Origin: Liquidambar formosana
Lineage: Eukaryota; Streptophyta; Magnoliopsida; Saxifragales; Altingiaceae
Reading direction: 5' to 3'
Assembly (NCBI GenBank): GCA_039720395.1
Contig: CM077826.1
Location: 35,058,790-35,122,789, forward strand
Length of the DNA: 64,000 nucleotides
Shown here piece after piece: positions 48,401-62,100 of this stretch. The translations under genes and the position numbers were made by a program. The stretch's first letter is position 1. Each line of letters opens with the position of its first letter. The notes beneath the pieces are model-generated. The model did not search any database. It had not been told where the DNA came from and was given only the letters and a program-made list of their open reading frames with translations.

Positions 48401-51400
48401 TAGCTTAGGGCTCAAACTAGCCACGTGAAAAGAGGATTGAACTATGTGAAATGCCAAATGAGTAAAAAATCAACCCAAAATAGTTATAATCAAAGCAAGT
48501 GACCAATGGCAATGGCCTTTAGAGTTCAGAAATGTAGCATTATATAGCTCCAAAACCCAAACAAATCATCATTCTTTCCATTGTGCAGCATCTCCTCAAC
48601 TTGTAAAACCCTAGAACGCACAAAAGGAAAGAGAGGAGGAGACCGGAGAGAATTAGAGAGAATGGAGAAGATTAGAAGAAGAATAGAAGATTGACATACC
48701 TAAGATTGGAGGCAAGAGAACACTCACACAGTCGTAGAAGCAGAACGGTAGAACACTTCTCCTCACCGGCTAGCCTTAGTGTCGATTTGGAATTGGGGAT
48801 TTGGGGGTTTTCACTTGGCTTTTTAACTTTTAAGCCTTATAATGATAAATGAAAAAAACTGGCCGGTTCTCCTAACCTGTGAATGGGTGTACTGGTTCAC
48901 TGGTTCAAACAGTGGGTTGAATGGTTTTTGTTAATTTTCACGGTTTTTAACTTCGAACGGTTCTATGGGTTTAATTGGACCAGACCTTCAACCGGTCAAC
49001 GGTTTAACCGGTCGAACCGGGCGGTCCGATTTGGGTTTTAAAACCTTGGTCCTTCATCATCCTCTGGCTCCACTAGGTTAATTGTACCCCATTTTGGGCA
49101 TTTTGCTTGGAACAATGCCCTGGTTGTCCACATTTATAGCACTTGTATTATGGACTAAGATATCCACGATATCTCCGATATATCCATGATATATCCTTGT
49201 ATCCGGACCCATCTCTATGATATCTTGACATATCTTTTTTGCAAAATATGTTTACGATATTATTGATAAAATCTCGATATATCTTAATATATCCATAATA
49301 TCTTCTTTTTTTTTTCCACCTATTATCATTGATATTTCAAATTATGATGATATATCGAGATATATTGACTATATTGAGGCTAAATATCGACGATATCGAG
49401 ATTTCATTTTCTTGTTATTGTGTCAAAATTGTCACCTTTTACTCTTTTAGTATTGATTTATATAAATATTTCAATTATACTAATAGCTTAAATTAGTGTT
49501 ATGAAGTAACATCCTTCATTTACTCTCTTAAAATATTCATTTTTTCACTCGTGGCACACTTTTTATACCCTACACAATACATTTTTGTCTCATACACATT
49601 TAAATTGCCATATTTTGATTTTAAATTGCTTATTAGAGTCTAAATCATTGTTTCCCATACTTTTAATGAAAATATACGTGTTTAACTAATAATATCCGTC
49701 ATATCTCTAAATCGATATCGAAAGTTTTGATATATCCATCGATATATCTGATATATCGATGTTTTTGGACCTCGATATATCCATTAAGATCAATATTTAA
49801 GTCCTTCCTTGTATGTACCTAGTCGAGCTTACGGATTCCTAGGCGCTTCTGGTGGGACAGCACCTGTTGTCTTCATCGGACAACCACTACTACTTGATCC
49901 TCAACTGGTGTTAGTTGGAGGTGGCTGAGTCATTGGTGATTTTCCCTTATTTATAGCAGTACGTGTAGTATCAAAGGAATTTCTCACCACCACTACTGCC
50001 TTTGTGTCTATCCAACTGAGATTGTACCTTCATAGCTAGATTGATGGCATCGGTTAAGGAATGTAGGCCTGCATCGAAACTCAATCCTGTATAGTCAAAC
50101 GCAATCCCTCGACAAACCTAACAACTTGCTGTGCATCTATTTCCAACAGGTTATTGCGCGAAGACAGTTTGTGAAATTCCCCAGCATAAGTTTGAACCAT
50201 CCTACTCCCTTGCCTACAATCTTGATATTGTTGAAAAAAAATGTGCTCATAATTTGGCGGTAAATACTTAGAACTTAAAAGTCGCCTCATCTTCAACCAT
50301 GTTCGCACCATCACCTTTCGTTGTCGCGTTTGTGTGAGTTGAAATTAATCCCACCAAGCAAAGGCTTCTCCCTTAAGCCTATACGGCCATACGCAACTAG
50401 CTTCACCTTTTTGTCTTCTGGAATTTCCATATAATTGAAGAACCTCTCTACTTCTGCCAACCAATCAAGAAAGCCCTCGATTTGGAGTTGCCCATTGAAA
50501 GTGGCCCTGAGGTTCTCGTTCCCCCATATCATGATAGCCATTTCTACTTTCTCTAAACAATCCTTGAACATATTCTTTGTCTTCACTCAAATCGTCCTCA
50601 TAGGCTGGCTGCCTACGTGGAATCTTTGGATTGCGTTCATGAACAAGTTCAATCCATAGCCTGTTGTTTTCATGACCTATATTATTTTCTCGCCTCTGGT
50701 TGTTCCCTGTCATCATCCTAGCAAGGTTGCTTGTATCTCCTGCAACGCTTGTTGGGTCTCATGTTGAAAAGTTCTGAAACCAGTCCTTGTAGTAAATTCT
50801 TCCTCATGATCATCATTGTCAAGGATTTTGCCTCCGATTTGTGCGTTTGCCATCTGACCAGGATTAAGCTTGGTCTGGTACCAACTAATGTAGCAGAAAG
50901 CTTATTGAAGAAAAAGAACACTGACTTCTTCATGAAAGAAATAACAACTTGAATCCACAAGCAAAGAGAGAGTAAAAACTCTGAAATATCAATTCTTTTA
51001 ATCAAAATGATGAGTTCTACAATGAAAGAAAGCAGCACATATATAGGCTGCTTGCCCTAATTCCAGTCGAACTGGTAAACTAAGGAAAATAATTGAAATT
51101 AAGGAAAATAACAAAAATTACCAAAAATAGAAAATTCCAACAAATAACATAAATTGAAGTCTCTAAACTTAAGGAGCAAGTTGGCGAAAACGAGGACCGA
51201 AAAAAACAACTGAAGCTCCTAGAATCAAGTAGTAGAATCATTCCAAAAATAGCAAAAATGCGCTTTTAAAGGCCAAAATGAAGGAATTCTCTGGAAAAGC
51301 GGCCCATGTCATGGCCATAGGCAATGAGTATTGATCTCCACGCTGATTCCAGTTAACCCACCAAATTTCATGCTATTCTAGCATTTTGACTTTCTGCCCC

Positions 51401-54400
51401 TACTAGTACATTTTACTAATTGGCTTTTGGCAGTCCACACAGCCCAGGAACTCTTTGGCAAGCTGTTCTACATCAATATTACATGGATCTGTGCATCTTT
51501 TTTTAACACAGCAATGAATGCAATTTCTCTGTTGAATTGATACTTGTAAATTCCAAGTGATCTATGAATCAATTTTTTGGTCTTCAACTTACGAGATCAT
51601 CTTTCTTATTTGTAGGAAATTTAGAATAACTATAAGGGAGAAAATGCATCCACAAAATCCACAACAATAGGTGTCACTTGGTGCATACAAATGGTTTTTG
51701 GTCAATCCATATTCAGAATCTATTGGTTCTAAATTTTTGTTTTCTGTTTCTGTGGTGTTTTGATAGTGGTTTTGAATGTAATTTCCCTTTCACCATTGGC
51801 ATCATTGTTGGTTTATTTTCCTACTTCCAAGGTAACACATCAATGAAACAATCTGTTAAATTTTAAAATTGCAATTGAATGATTCTTCCAATCTAAACAC
51901 ATTGTTATGGATACTTATGATGTTTGTTTTTTCTAGGGGTAGAGTTTATATGCTATATCATATACTACTTGAAAATTAAAATGCTGTTGGCTTCTTGAAT
52001 ACAATGATTCCTCTTTATGAAAATAAATTGAGAATTGATATGATATTATGAAGTATGAGTCAATGAATTTTCTTTGTTTAATTGTGGGCATATTTCTTAA
52101 TGCTTTTAATTATGGCTTTTTTTAAGGAAATTTTCCTTTTTTATTAATGTGCACAAGAAAATGTTTCGTTCAGTCCTAATTATGTTTTCATTGCTTAATA
52201 TCATTTTACCTTTGGAAGGATGTTGTCTGCCTACGTTTGCTGAAGAAGTTCTCTCCCAAGAGTTTTGAGGCAAAACCTCTTGCATTTGGAAATGATAATT
52301 TTGACACCGAACAACTAGTGAATGTTGGAAAGAAAGGTGAAATCACTGAACAGCTTGTAGAGCTTCCCATTGAGCATCAAATTTATGATATGATTGATGC
52401 TGAGGGATCGAAGGGATTGACTGTTATTGAGGTGTGTGCATTAATAATTCAGCCTTAATTCATTTATTTATATCAATGCTGCTCCCTGGGTTTATACACC
52501 AGTTTCTTTTATATCTTCAAATAGAGCAGAAAAGGAAAAAAGAAGAACAAATAATTCGTTCCATGCTTTGATCTGGACATTATAGCTCTGTTATACATCC
52601 ACTAATCAAGTCAACCAAACCTTATTTTAACTCTACTGGGTCAGCTACATGAATTCTTTTCTCTTTTTAAATATTCGTTTTCATACTAAAACTTTTATCT
52701 CATCTGTCTAGCTAATTATATACTCCCTTTTCTAGTCTTGGGACTGGCTGTGTCAAATAATATAAAATAAATGACATGTATAATTAGCTTCCTCATAAAT
52801 ATGTTACATATTTGTCAATGAATGAAGAAAAATTGATCAACATGACACCTCTGGATTGTGGTGCCAGTTGCATACCACTGTGAAGAAGTAATAAGGCAAT
52901 GGATAATACTGCTGATTTTGAAGATAACAGTCAAGCAATCAGAGGCAGTTAGGGAATTTGCAAAGTTTTTGGAATTTGGAAAATATTACTTAGTGTGAAA
53001 GAACCTTTTTATTTGATAATAGCTTTATGCGGTTATTCTTTGAAAGTTGTAGCCATTTTATTTTCAAAATATTATTCTTGAAGTGATCGCTTTGGAGATG
53101 GATCCTTTTGGTTTGACCAAATCTGTGATCTCACTGGGTTGGGAGAGCCTATGTTGTAGGGTGCAGGGTTGGTATAAAAAAGGATAAACAAGTCAATGAT
53201 CTCACAAGTTGGTAGGTTGACATGTATAGTTGTTAAGTTTCCAACTTCAAAAGCCTAAGCTTATAAGTGGAGGGCTCAAAAAAGCTTATAAGTGGAGGGT
53301 TCAAACAAGTATATGAAGCCATGTCAAGGTTTATAATTAATCGATTTGGGATGTGGGACTTCCCAACACTCCCTCTCACATGCAAGCCTAACAAGATTCA
53401 AATGGCCTATCACGTGGGCAACAAAGATAAGCTCATGAGCGAAAACAGGCCCAAGAATGACATGCTCTGATACCATGTTAAGTTTCCTTCTGAAAAGCCT
53501 AGGCTACTATGTGAAACTCGATATTTAGGCCTATACATGAGGAGGAATGTTGGAAAAATATCACATCCCACAGTGGTTAATTATAAACTTTGACATTGCT
53601 TCATATACCTATTTGGACCCTCCACTTATAAGCTTAGGCTTTTAGGTTGGAAACTTCACATGGTATCAGAACATGTTGTTCTTGGGCCGTTTCATTCATG
53701 AGCCCGTCTTTATTGTCTACGTGACAGGCTCGTTTTTATCTTGTTAGGCTTGCACGTGAAGGAGTGTTGGAAATATACCACATCCTACATCGATTAAATA
53801 TTGAGTTAAACATGTCTTCATATACCTGTTTGGGGCCTCCACTTATAAGCTTAGGCTTTTAGGTTGGAAACTTAACACTAATAACAAATGATATACAAGC
53901 TAGATGTTGAGAAAGCATAAGATCATGTGAATTTTAACTTTGTTTGTATTTATCAAGAAAGTTGGGATTTGTTAGTAGGGGGAGGAAGTGAATCTGTGCA
54001 ATTTGTGGGTATCCTTTTTGGTGATAGTAAACAGTGCTCATTCCGGTTTCTTCTTCAGAAGGGAAAGAGGGCTTAGGTAGCAGAGCCTGTTTCCGCTCTT
54101 CTTTTTTATCACAGTTACAGAGACATTGTGCCACTTAGAGAGGGATTATCTATTCAGTAAAGTAAGGACTTTAGAGGTTCTATAAACAATTTACTGTATT
54201 AATTATATTTGTGGGCTGATGTCAGCTAATTGGGATTCTTTTTTATTTGTGTCTTGTTGTGCTTTAAGGTAGCGTCACTATACATAATCTTGGTAAGAAG
54301 AGTTTCTATTGGTGAGTGAGGTGGGAGATGCAGGGGTGATGGATGAAATTTTGTGCCTAAGCATCTTTCAAGATGAAGTTATCATGGGACCCATTGGTCG

Positions 54401-57400
54401 AGAGATTTGGGTAGAAGAGGGTTAATCTTTCAAAATTGGGGAGTCTAATTCTTCCTGGAAGCACATTCTTTATTTATTCAACTTATATTACATCTATTTT
54501 TCCTTTTCCAACTACGGTGGCCTAGTAGCTTGAGAAGATCTATAGGAATTCTCTTTCACGAGGTTTGGGGATACCATATATAAAGCTTTTCTAGGAAAGT
54601 GGCTTTGAACATTTGGAGCTGACAGGGATAGTCTATGATGGAAGAAGGTGGAGTGGATTGGTGAGGATAGTTTTGGTGGTGGGAAAGTGAAGTGGGGGGA
54701 AGTTATGGGATGAGTGTGTGGAGAGGTATCATGAAGGTTGTATGGAAGTTCAAAGGAGTTCGGTTTTCAATGAGGAATGATGAGGGGTCAATTTTGGCAT
54801 GACTTTATTTGGTGTGGGGATTTTCTCTCAAGACTACTTCATTAGAAATATCCTGTATAGCAACTAACAAATATGTAGAGGTGAGAGAGATAGTTAGCTG
54901 GTTGGGAGAGGTGGGGAATTGGAATGTAAAACTCTGTAAATCGCTGAATGACTGGGAAGTAGAGTTGGTGCCTTGGTTGAGCAATATTTGTGGAGGATAG
55001 TATGATTCAAATATAGAGTTGGTATGGTGGTGTGGTGAAGTCCTATTTTCAGGATGGGAAGCAGAGGGTGCTTTTTAACAAAAAAAAAAAGGTGGGGTTG
55101 CAATTAAGCCCATCAAAGATGGGCTTTCTATAGACGGGTAAAACACTTTATTACTAGATTGGGACATTATTGAATGAATTTTTGATGTCCAAAGGAGAGT
55201 ATATAATCTTTAAATCATTTATTTATTCACTGCTTTGATGCTTTTGACTTTAATATTTGATCTTCTCAGTCTTTGATGTTTGTTGGTGCTTCTAGATTTG
55301 GTTGATGATCTTTTTCCAGGGTGATGCTGAATCATCATACACTCAAAAGATTGAAAATTTTCTATTTATTTTCTCCTTTGGTGCATCGGTGTATGTGAAA
55401 CGAGTCTGGTAGGGAATTTTTGAGAAGACTGATTTTTTGTATTTTGGTTGAAAAACTTAATGATCAAGTTCTTCCCTAGTTATGAACCCTCGTACATCTT
55501 AGAGATTGTTGATTTATTGTATCTAGCCTAAAATGTAGGTAAGATACTTTGTCGATCGTATTAAGATGTGTACCATAAAACTTAGACAAAAAAATGGTGT
55601 ACTATAATGTGATGACATGAAGAAAGAATTTATAACTAGTAACTTTTAACAGTGAAACATGGCAAAATGTACATGGAGAAATGGGAATGCCAAAGTAGCA
55701 ATTTTTCTGGCATCATCCAAATGGCTGATCTATATATTTTAATTTAGCTGTAAAGAAAGGAATCTTTGTTGCTGGATAAGCTGCAGACAAACACTCAACT
55801 TGATCATTTTCATTGCCACATGTCAAATATTTAACACTCTTGTTAAGTTTCCAACTTAAAAGCCTAAGCTTATAAGTGGAGGGCCCAAACAGGTATATGA
55901 AACTATATCAAACCCAATGTATGGGCGATGTGGGATGTGGTATATTTCCAACACTCCCCCTCACGTGCAGGCTTAACATAGGCCTGTCACGTGGGTACCA
56001 AATACGGGCTCAATAGGCCCAAGAACGACATGCTCTGATACCATGTTAAGTTTCCAACTTAAAAGCCTAAGCTTATAAGTGGAGGGCCCAAACAGGTATA
56101 TGAAACTATATCAAACCCAATGTATGGGCGATGTGGGATGTGGTATATTTCCAACAACTCTGAAACTCTGAATTGCCCCATTACTCCATTAGGAAAGACA
56201 GCATTAAAATAATCAAACAAACGCCGGTGTGATCTAGCTGAATTGTAATTGTGGATTAGCTGTTTGGTATGAAGCTTTATTTTAAAAAATAATAATTATC
56301 TATATATATATATATATATATATTTTTTAGTGTTCATTTTTGAAGCTTGTTTGTACATGATGCCTTCCTGCAATGCAAATGTGTCGCTTGTCATCTGCTA
56401 ATTTCCTTGCATGTTCGTAATTGATCTAAACAGGTATGCAAGAGGCTTGGAATTAGTAATAAAAAGTACTATAATCGGCTTCATAGTATGTTCTTTAGGT
56501 TTGGAATGCATTTGCAAGAAGAAGGCCACAACAGAGGTAAGGCCTATCGAGTTTGGACGTCTGGGAACTTTAATCCTGATTCCTCAAGTGCTTTTATGAG
56601 TAAATCAGAACATGTCCACAATGAACATGGGGTTTCTAATCGACATGTTGAGGATCAAGCTTTCCATGAGAAGTCGGCTCTGAAAATTCCAGAGTTAAGT
56701 CCTTCAACTTCCAAAGTTGATGTCGCAAACTCTGGAAAAATAAAAAACATGGAAGTTGAACCAGAATCTTCTCATGGTGCCTCAATAGATGGTGAGTGTA
56801 ACGATATGTTTCTTTGTCCAAGCAATCCAGAAGAGTTAGTCCACGAACTAAGAGGTACCGCTCGTGATACACATCTTGATCTAGTGAGTACAGAAACTGA
56901 ATCAAATGTTGCTTCATTAGAATCATCATCCCCTACTTTGGTAAAGTCCCTGACACCCCAATCATGCCAGAGGTATCCATGTATTACTTTGACTGCAGTT
57001 AGCGCCCAAAGAGAGCAGAGGATACTTGAACGGTTACAGGTATCTGTCATCATCCACTTACCTGAAACCTATATTTGAGAAATAAATAAATGTCTTCTAT
57101 CTATTATGTTGTACATTTGCTTACTGGATTCCTTGTAAGGATTCCTTTTTTCTCTTGTGCAGGAGGAAAAGTTCATTTTAAGAGCTGAGCTACAAAGGTG
57201 GCTTGAAAGTTTCGAAAAGGAAAAGTGCACAACAATGGACAGCAGGACCCTTATCCGTATCTTGAACAAGCTTCAGCAACAAGGGCAGTGTAAATGCATC
57301 AAAGTTAGTGTTCCTGTTGTCAGAAACTGTGGCCGTAACCGTACTAAAGAAGTGGTTCTGCACCCATCTGTTCAAAATTTACCTCCTGAAGTATTGGGTC

Positions 57401-59092
57401 AAATCCATGATAAACTGAGGTCTTTTGACATGCAAAGTCGTGGTCATGGGGTATCTCGATTGAAGAATGATCCATCAGTTCCTGTATTGAATGGTGTCCA
57501 GAAAACTCAAAACACTGCAGCATCTGATAACCCAGCTGTTAGATCAGAAGCTATGCGTGCTAATGGATTCATATTGGCAAAAATGATTCGTGCAAAGCTT
57601 CTGCATAGCTTTCTATGGGGTTATTTGAGTAATTCCCCGGGTTGGGATGGTGCTTTATCATCTGGGAAACATGGGTATGACATGAAGAATCCTCACAGCA
57701 CTTGCAAATTGTTTGCACTAGATGCTGCTATCAAGGCCATTCCACTTGAGTTATTCTTACAAGTAGTGGGTTCCACTCAAAAATTTGATGATATGATTGA
57801 GAAGTGTAGGAGTGGTTTGCGTCTTTCTGATCTTCCTGTTCAGGAGTACAAGTGCCTGATGGATACTCAGGCAACTGGGCGTCTCTCATTGATTATTGAC
57901 ATTTTACGACGGCTGAAGGTAAAATTTGCTGTCTTTTATAATGTATGTTTATTGTGTAAAGTGTATTCCATACTTTTAGAACTTTTTCTGCATTTCCCGT
58001 TGCTATTCCTGCACCATGTGCTTTATGCTTGAAAGTCATGAAGTTGCATCAGTGAAGAACTTAAACAACCGGGGTAGGGACTTGCCAATTATGCATTCAA
58101 AGCACTAAGGTGTTCTAAGATGGAAACAAGGCATACTATTTTTTTTTTTTCTTTTTTTTTTCCTTTCATACAGATGGCCCATGCTGAAGCTCTAATCGAA
58201 TATTTTAATCCATTTAATATACATTATACATCAATACTTTTAGATTCTTAGGAATTGCAGAGAAAGAAATAGAATAAAGAAGGAAGCTCCAATCAAAATT
58301 TTTCTTAGTCTTGATTGTCTCATTAATTTTGACCACTATTATGCTTAACCGCTAATTCTATGACATAGTTGATTCGGCTGGTTACTGATGGAAATTCCGA
58401 AGATGGAACCAAGGTCCCACATGCGATATTTAGGCATTCAATGGAGCTTAAACCTTACATTGAGGAACCTAGGTCAATAGTCACACAATCTTCTGGCTTT
58501 GGTTCTCTTGATCTACGCCCACAAATCAGACACGATTTTATCCTTTTAAATAGAGAAGCTGTCGATGAATACTGGAGAACTTTGGAGTATTGTTATTCTG
58601 CTGCTGATCCAACTGCTGCTTTGCATGCATTCCCTGGATCTGCAGTTCATGAGGTATGCATTCGATGTTGTCTAAGTTTGTCTATAATGGATGATTTCAA
58701 ACATTTTTTCGGATGTAATCTATATGTACATGCTATCTTTTAAAGCTATGATTCTATTTGGATGCTCCTGTTTTCCTGTTACATATCTCAAAACCATTTT
58801 TGTTGTAAGTGTGCTCTGAAATGCATTTATGTAGCTCAATGGTGGTGTTCGTAGTATATTTATTTAAATGCATGTCTAATATAAATATGTACAAACTTCT
58901 CTAGTGTTGACACTAATTGGAAATTAGTAGTTTGTTTTTCCTTTTTCTTTTCCTTTTTTTTTGGTTGATACGTGTAGGTTTTTCTTTGTATGATTTTTAA
59001 GTTGGATGCCTTGATAAAATTTTACAAAATTCGAATACAATAGATTTTCAGATCCGTAAACAAATGTGATTTTGTAGTTCTGTATTCAAGTG

Positions 59093-59126
<34 letters not shown>

Positions 59127-62100
59127 GTTCTTTTTCTTCAGTTACAGGTTAAGTGTGAAGATAAATAGATAATCATAATTTATTTATTTATTTTTTTTTC
59201 AATTATAGGTTTTCCTTTTTCGTTCATGGGCCTCAGTCCGGGTTATGACAGCTGATCAGCGTGCTGAGCTCCTCAAGCGTATATTGAATGACGAACCAGA
59301 CAAAAAACTTTCATTCAAGGAGTGTGAGAAGATTGCAAAGGATCTTAATCTGACCCTGCAACAGGTTACCCTGTGTTTTAGTTTGCTTTGCATTTTTTCT
59401 TTTATTTTGTGGTAAAACCATAATAAGCATTAGGTGGATTGTAAGAAAGTAAAGCTTGACATTGATTGGTTTGCAGAAAATAATTTTATTTCTTTTACAC
59501 AACCATAATAACCTCTTAGGAAAATATATACAGCTTGACATTGAATAGGCTCACATGATTTATCAGTAGTAATTAGATGAATTCCTTAAAGATTACTAAT
59601 ATTGTTGGGTCATTTAGATAATTATAACATTTAATGTGTGACCTGTTTTTCTAGACTCTTGAAAGTTGTGATCAGGTCAGTCTAAGTAGCAGCTTACAAT
59701 TTACCTTCTTTCATTAACAAGCCCTCCATACATTGTAATTTCATTGGTAAAAGAAATTGGTAATAAAGCTTTCATGTAGCTTGCCCCCCTGTTAAATCCT
59801 TCTCAGCCTTGGCATGCTGGAGGGCCGGTAGTTAATATGTTAAAGGCAAATTAAATAAAGTAATACAATTTTTTGACCCACAGTGATTTTTATTTTTATT
59901 TTTATGATAATGTGAGGTTGTATTACATGGAAGGGAATTACTTTATTTTTGAAAGAGAACTAATGTCAAAAAGAAACTTGATGGGCTAACAGCTGGCTTA
60001 GCATTGCAATTAATCAAAAATTTCTTTGATATACATTCCTGCAGCTTTAGAATCTTTTGAGGATGGAGGACTTCCATGATTTGGTGGTTTTAGTTCACCC
60101 TCACCAATATTGTGCATTTACTTGAAAATACATTTTCCTCCTTTCTTTCCTTAATGAAATATTTGATATAAGTCATTTCAAGTTCACTTATAAGGTTTTT
60201 GATTCCTGTAATTCTGCCCCTTTTTGAGCCCTATTAACCTGTTAGTAATATTATCAATACCCCCACCCCCCCAACCAAATTATTTTTTATGCTATGAATT
60301 ATTACCAATACTCATTTTGACTGTTAGCTGTTTGCACTTCCTTCCTAGGCATCCATCTGGTGCTCTTCATGGTGTTTCCTTATTTTCTTTGTTTCTTTCA
60401 TTTTTCTTCCTTTGTACCTATTTTAGGTTGAAATGGTATATGTTTAGGTCTTATAGTTTCTCTCTCAGCCACATGAAAAATGTAATTTGTAGGTGCTTCG
60501 TGTCTATTATGATAAGCGGCAGCAGCGTCTGAATAGATTTCAGGGAGTTTTAAATGCTGAGGGGGAGGAGTTTCAACCTCTAAAAATTAAACGTGATTCA
60601 TCTTCTCGGAAAAGAAAGCGATCTTCAGAAGCAAAGTCAATAAAGCATATCGAAACTGTGGCTGGAGGGTTGGGCGAGCAAGGACAACATTTTTTACCGT
60701 CTTCAGAAGAGCAGGACATTCATTTGCAAGCATGTTTGGATCATGATCAATTAGAAACTATAGACAAGTCAGGACCAAATGAGGAAGATGAGCATGATTC
60801 TTTTATTGGCCAGTGCAGCTTTTCAGGAATGAAGCCAACGCGTCAAAGAAAATTTTCATGGACAGAGAAAGCAGATAGGTAAAACGAGAGAAATTTAAAG
60901 TATTAGACTTCTAGGATAATTTACCAAAAGAATAGATGTGCAGTCACCAATGAAAATTTTTTATAAGTGTGACTAACAGAAGCCTTATCGTATATTTTGG
61001 GAACTCAGGGAAAATGAATGATGTAAAATTATTTGTTAAGGATTTTCTGGGTTGAGTGAGTGTGTGAGCATGGGCTTCTGCTCTTTTCTTTTTCCTTTTT
61101 TTTGAGAGGGGGGAGGGGGGAGGGAAGTTTGTCCTTAAAATATTCTTGATATCTTTGTGCATGTGCGCCATGTGTAGTTTTATGTCATTAGTGAATTGTC
61201 TTTGTGGTCTCCTGATGATACATTTGATTGTTTCTGTTATACAGAGTAACTAATTGGGATTCTGTCATTTTTTTCCTTAAAAGTACATTTTGTAGATCTT
61301 TGAATTTCACATATCTGCTTGTTCTCCTGTCAGGAAATTAGTGATCCAATATGTAAGACACCGTGCAGCTCTTGGGGCAAACTTCCACCGCACAGACTGG
61401 GTTTCACTTCCTGACCTTCCAGCTCCTCCAAGTCCCTGCAAGAGAAGAATGGCATTACTGAACAGTAATCTAAAATTTAGAAAAGCTGTAATGAAGCTGT
61501 GTAACATGCTTAGCGAACGGTATGCCAAGCACCTGGATAAAACCCAGAACAGATTACTAAACCATGATGATCACAGGCTGGTGGTTCGAGGTTCATTAGG
61601 GGAAGGTCTTAACAGAGATATCTCTGATGGTTTTGAGGAAGAACAGTGGGATGATTTTGACAACAAAAATATTAAGATGGCCCTTGATGAGGTTCTTCAA
61701 TATAAGCAGATGGCTAAATTGGAGGCATCTAGGAAAGTTGGATCTGTGCGTGAGGAGTTCTCGGATCTGAATATGGATGCTGAAGGATATGTAATTTTCA
61801 GCTTCTCTTAAAGTTAAACTGTAATTTTAGATTTCATTTAATTGAATTTAAATAAAACTACGTTAAAATTAGTCACACGTACATTTTTGCAAACAAACTA
61901 TAGGGTATTGAAGATCCTCTCCTTAAAACCACCTGTATCATTAGTTGCACCTAAATGTCTCTGCATGTAAAGGGGGTTGTCCGGGTGCACATATTTTTAC
62001 TTTTTTGATATTGTTACACCTGCCAATAATTATTGTTATTATTTTATATAAGCTTCTTTGTTGATACTTGGTTCATCTCAATTCAGATTTTTGTGCTTTT

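Larger units (their letters stand above)
41064..51472 (-). mobile_element. Ty3-gypsy retrotransposon, near full length
   Basis: Two direct LTRs bound it. In element order: LTR (51472-50889), primer site TTGGTACCAGACC (50884-50872), gag, zinc knuckle, protease, reverse transcriptase, RNase H, integrase, polypurine tract GCAGGGGAGACTGG (about 41653-41640) and the second LTR (41639-41064). The order PR-RT-RH-IN defines Ty3-gypsy. Every domain has stops or frameshifts. It is antisense to the host gene. Three later insertions lie inside. Flanking 5-mers do not match, so the target duplication is lost or the edges differ slightly. Confidence 0.85.
34490..52218 (+). other. Intron 4 of the TFIIIC subunit gene (17.7 kb)
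   Basis: Strong donor GTAAGT at 34490 and acceptor TTTGGAAG ending 52218. It is filled by nested transposons: an RTE relic, an L1 with hAT insertion and tRNA-half, and an antisense Ty3-gypsy element with three insertions. Unique intron sequence remains at 34490-34980, 40454-41063 and 51473-52218. No other host gene is visible within it. Confidence 0.85.
52432..56433 (+). other. Intron 5 of the TFIIIC subunit gene (4.0 kb)
   Basis: Holds an inverted pair of TRIM elements (53231-53877), an L1 fragment (53880-55130) and a complete TRIM (55836-56161). The rest (52432-53230, 55131-55835) shows nothing recognisable. Confidence 0.8.

Noticed and set aside
41059..51477. A 5-bp target duplication around the Ty3 element
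   Set aside because: The flanks TTTGA and TCAAT do not match.
56636..57053. Minus-strand open frames over exon 6
   Set aside because: They are antisense shadows of a conserved coding exon.
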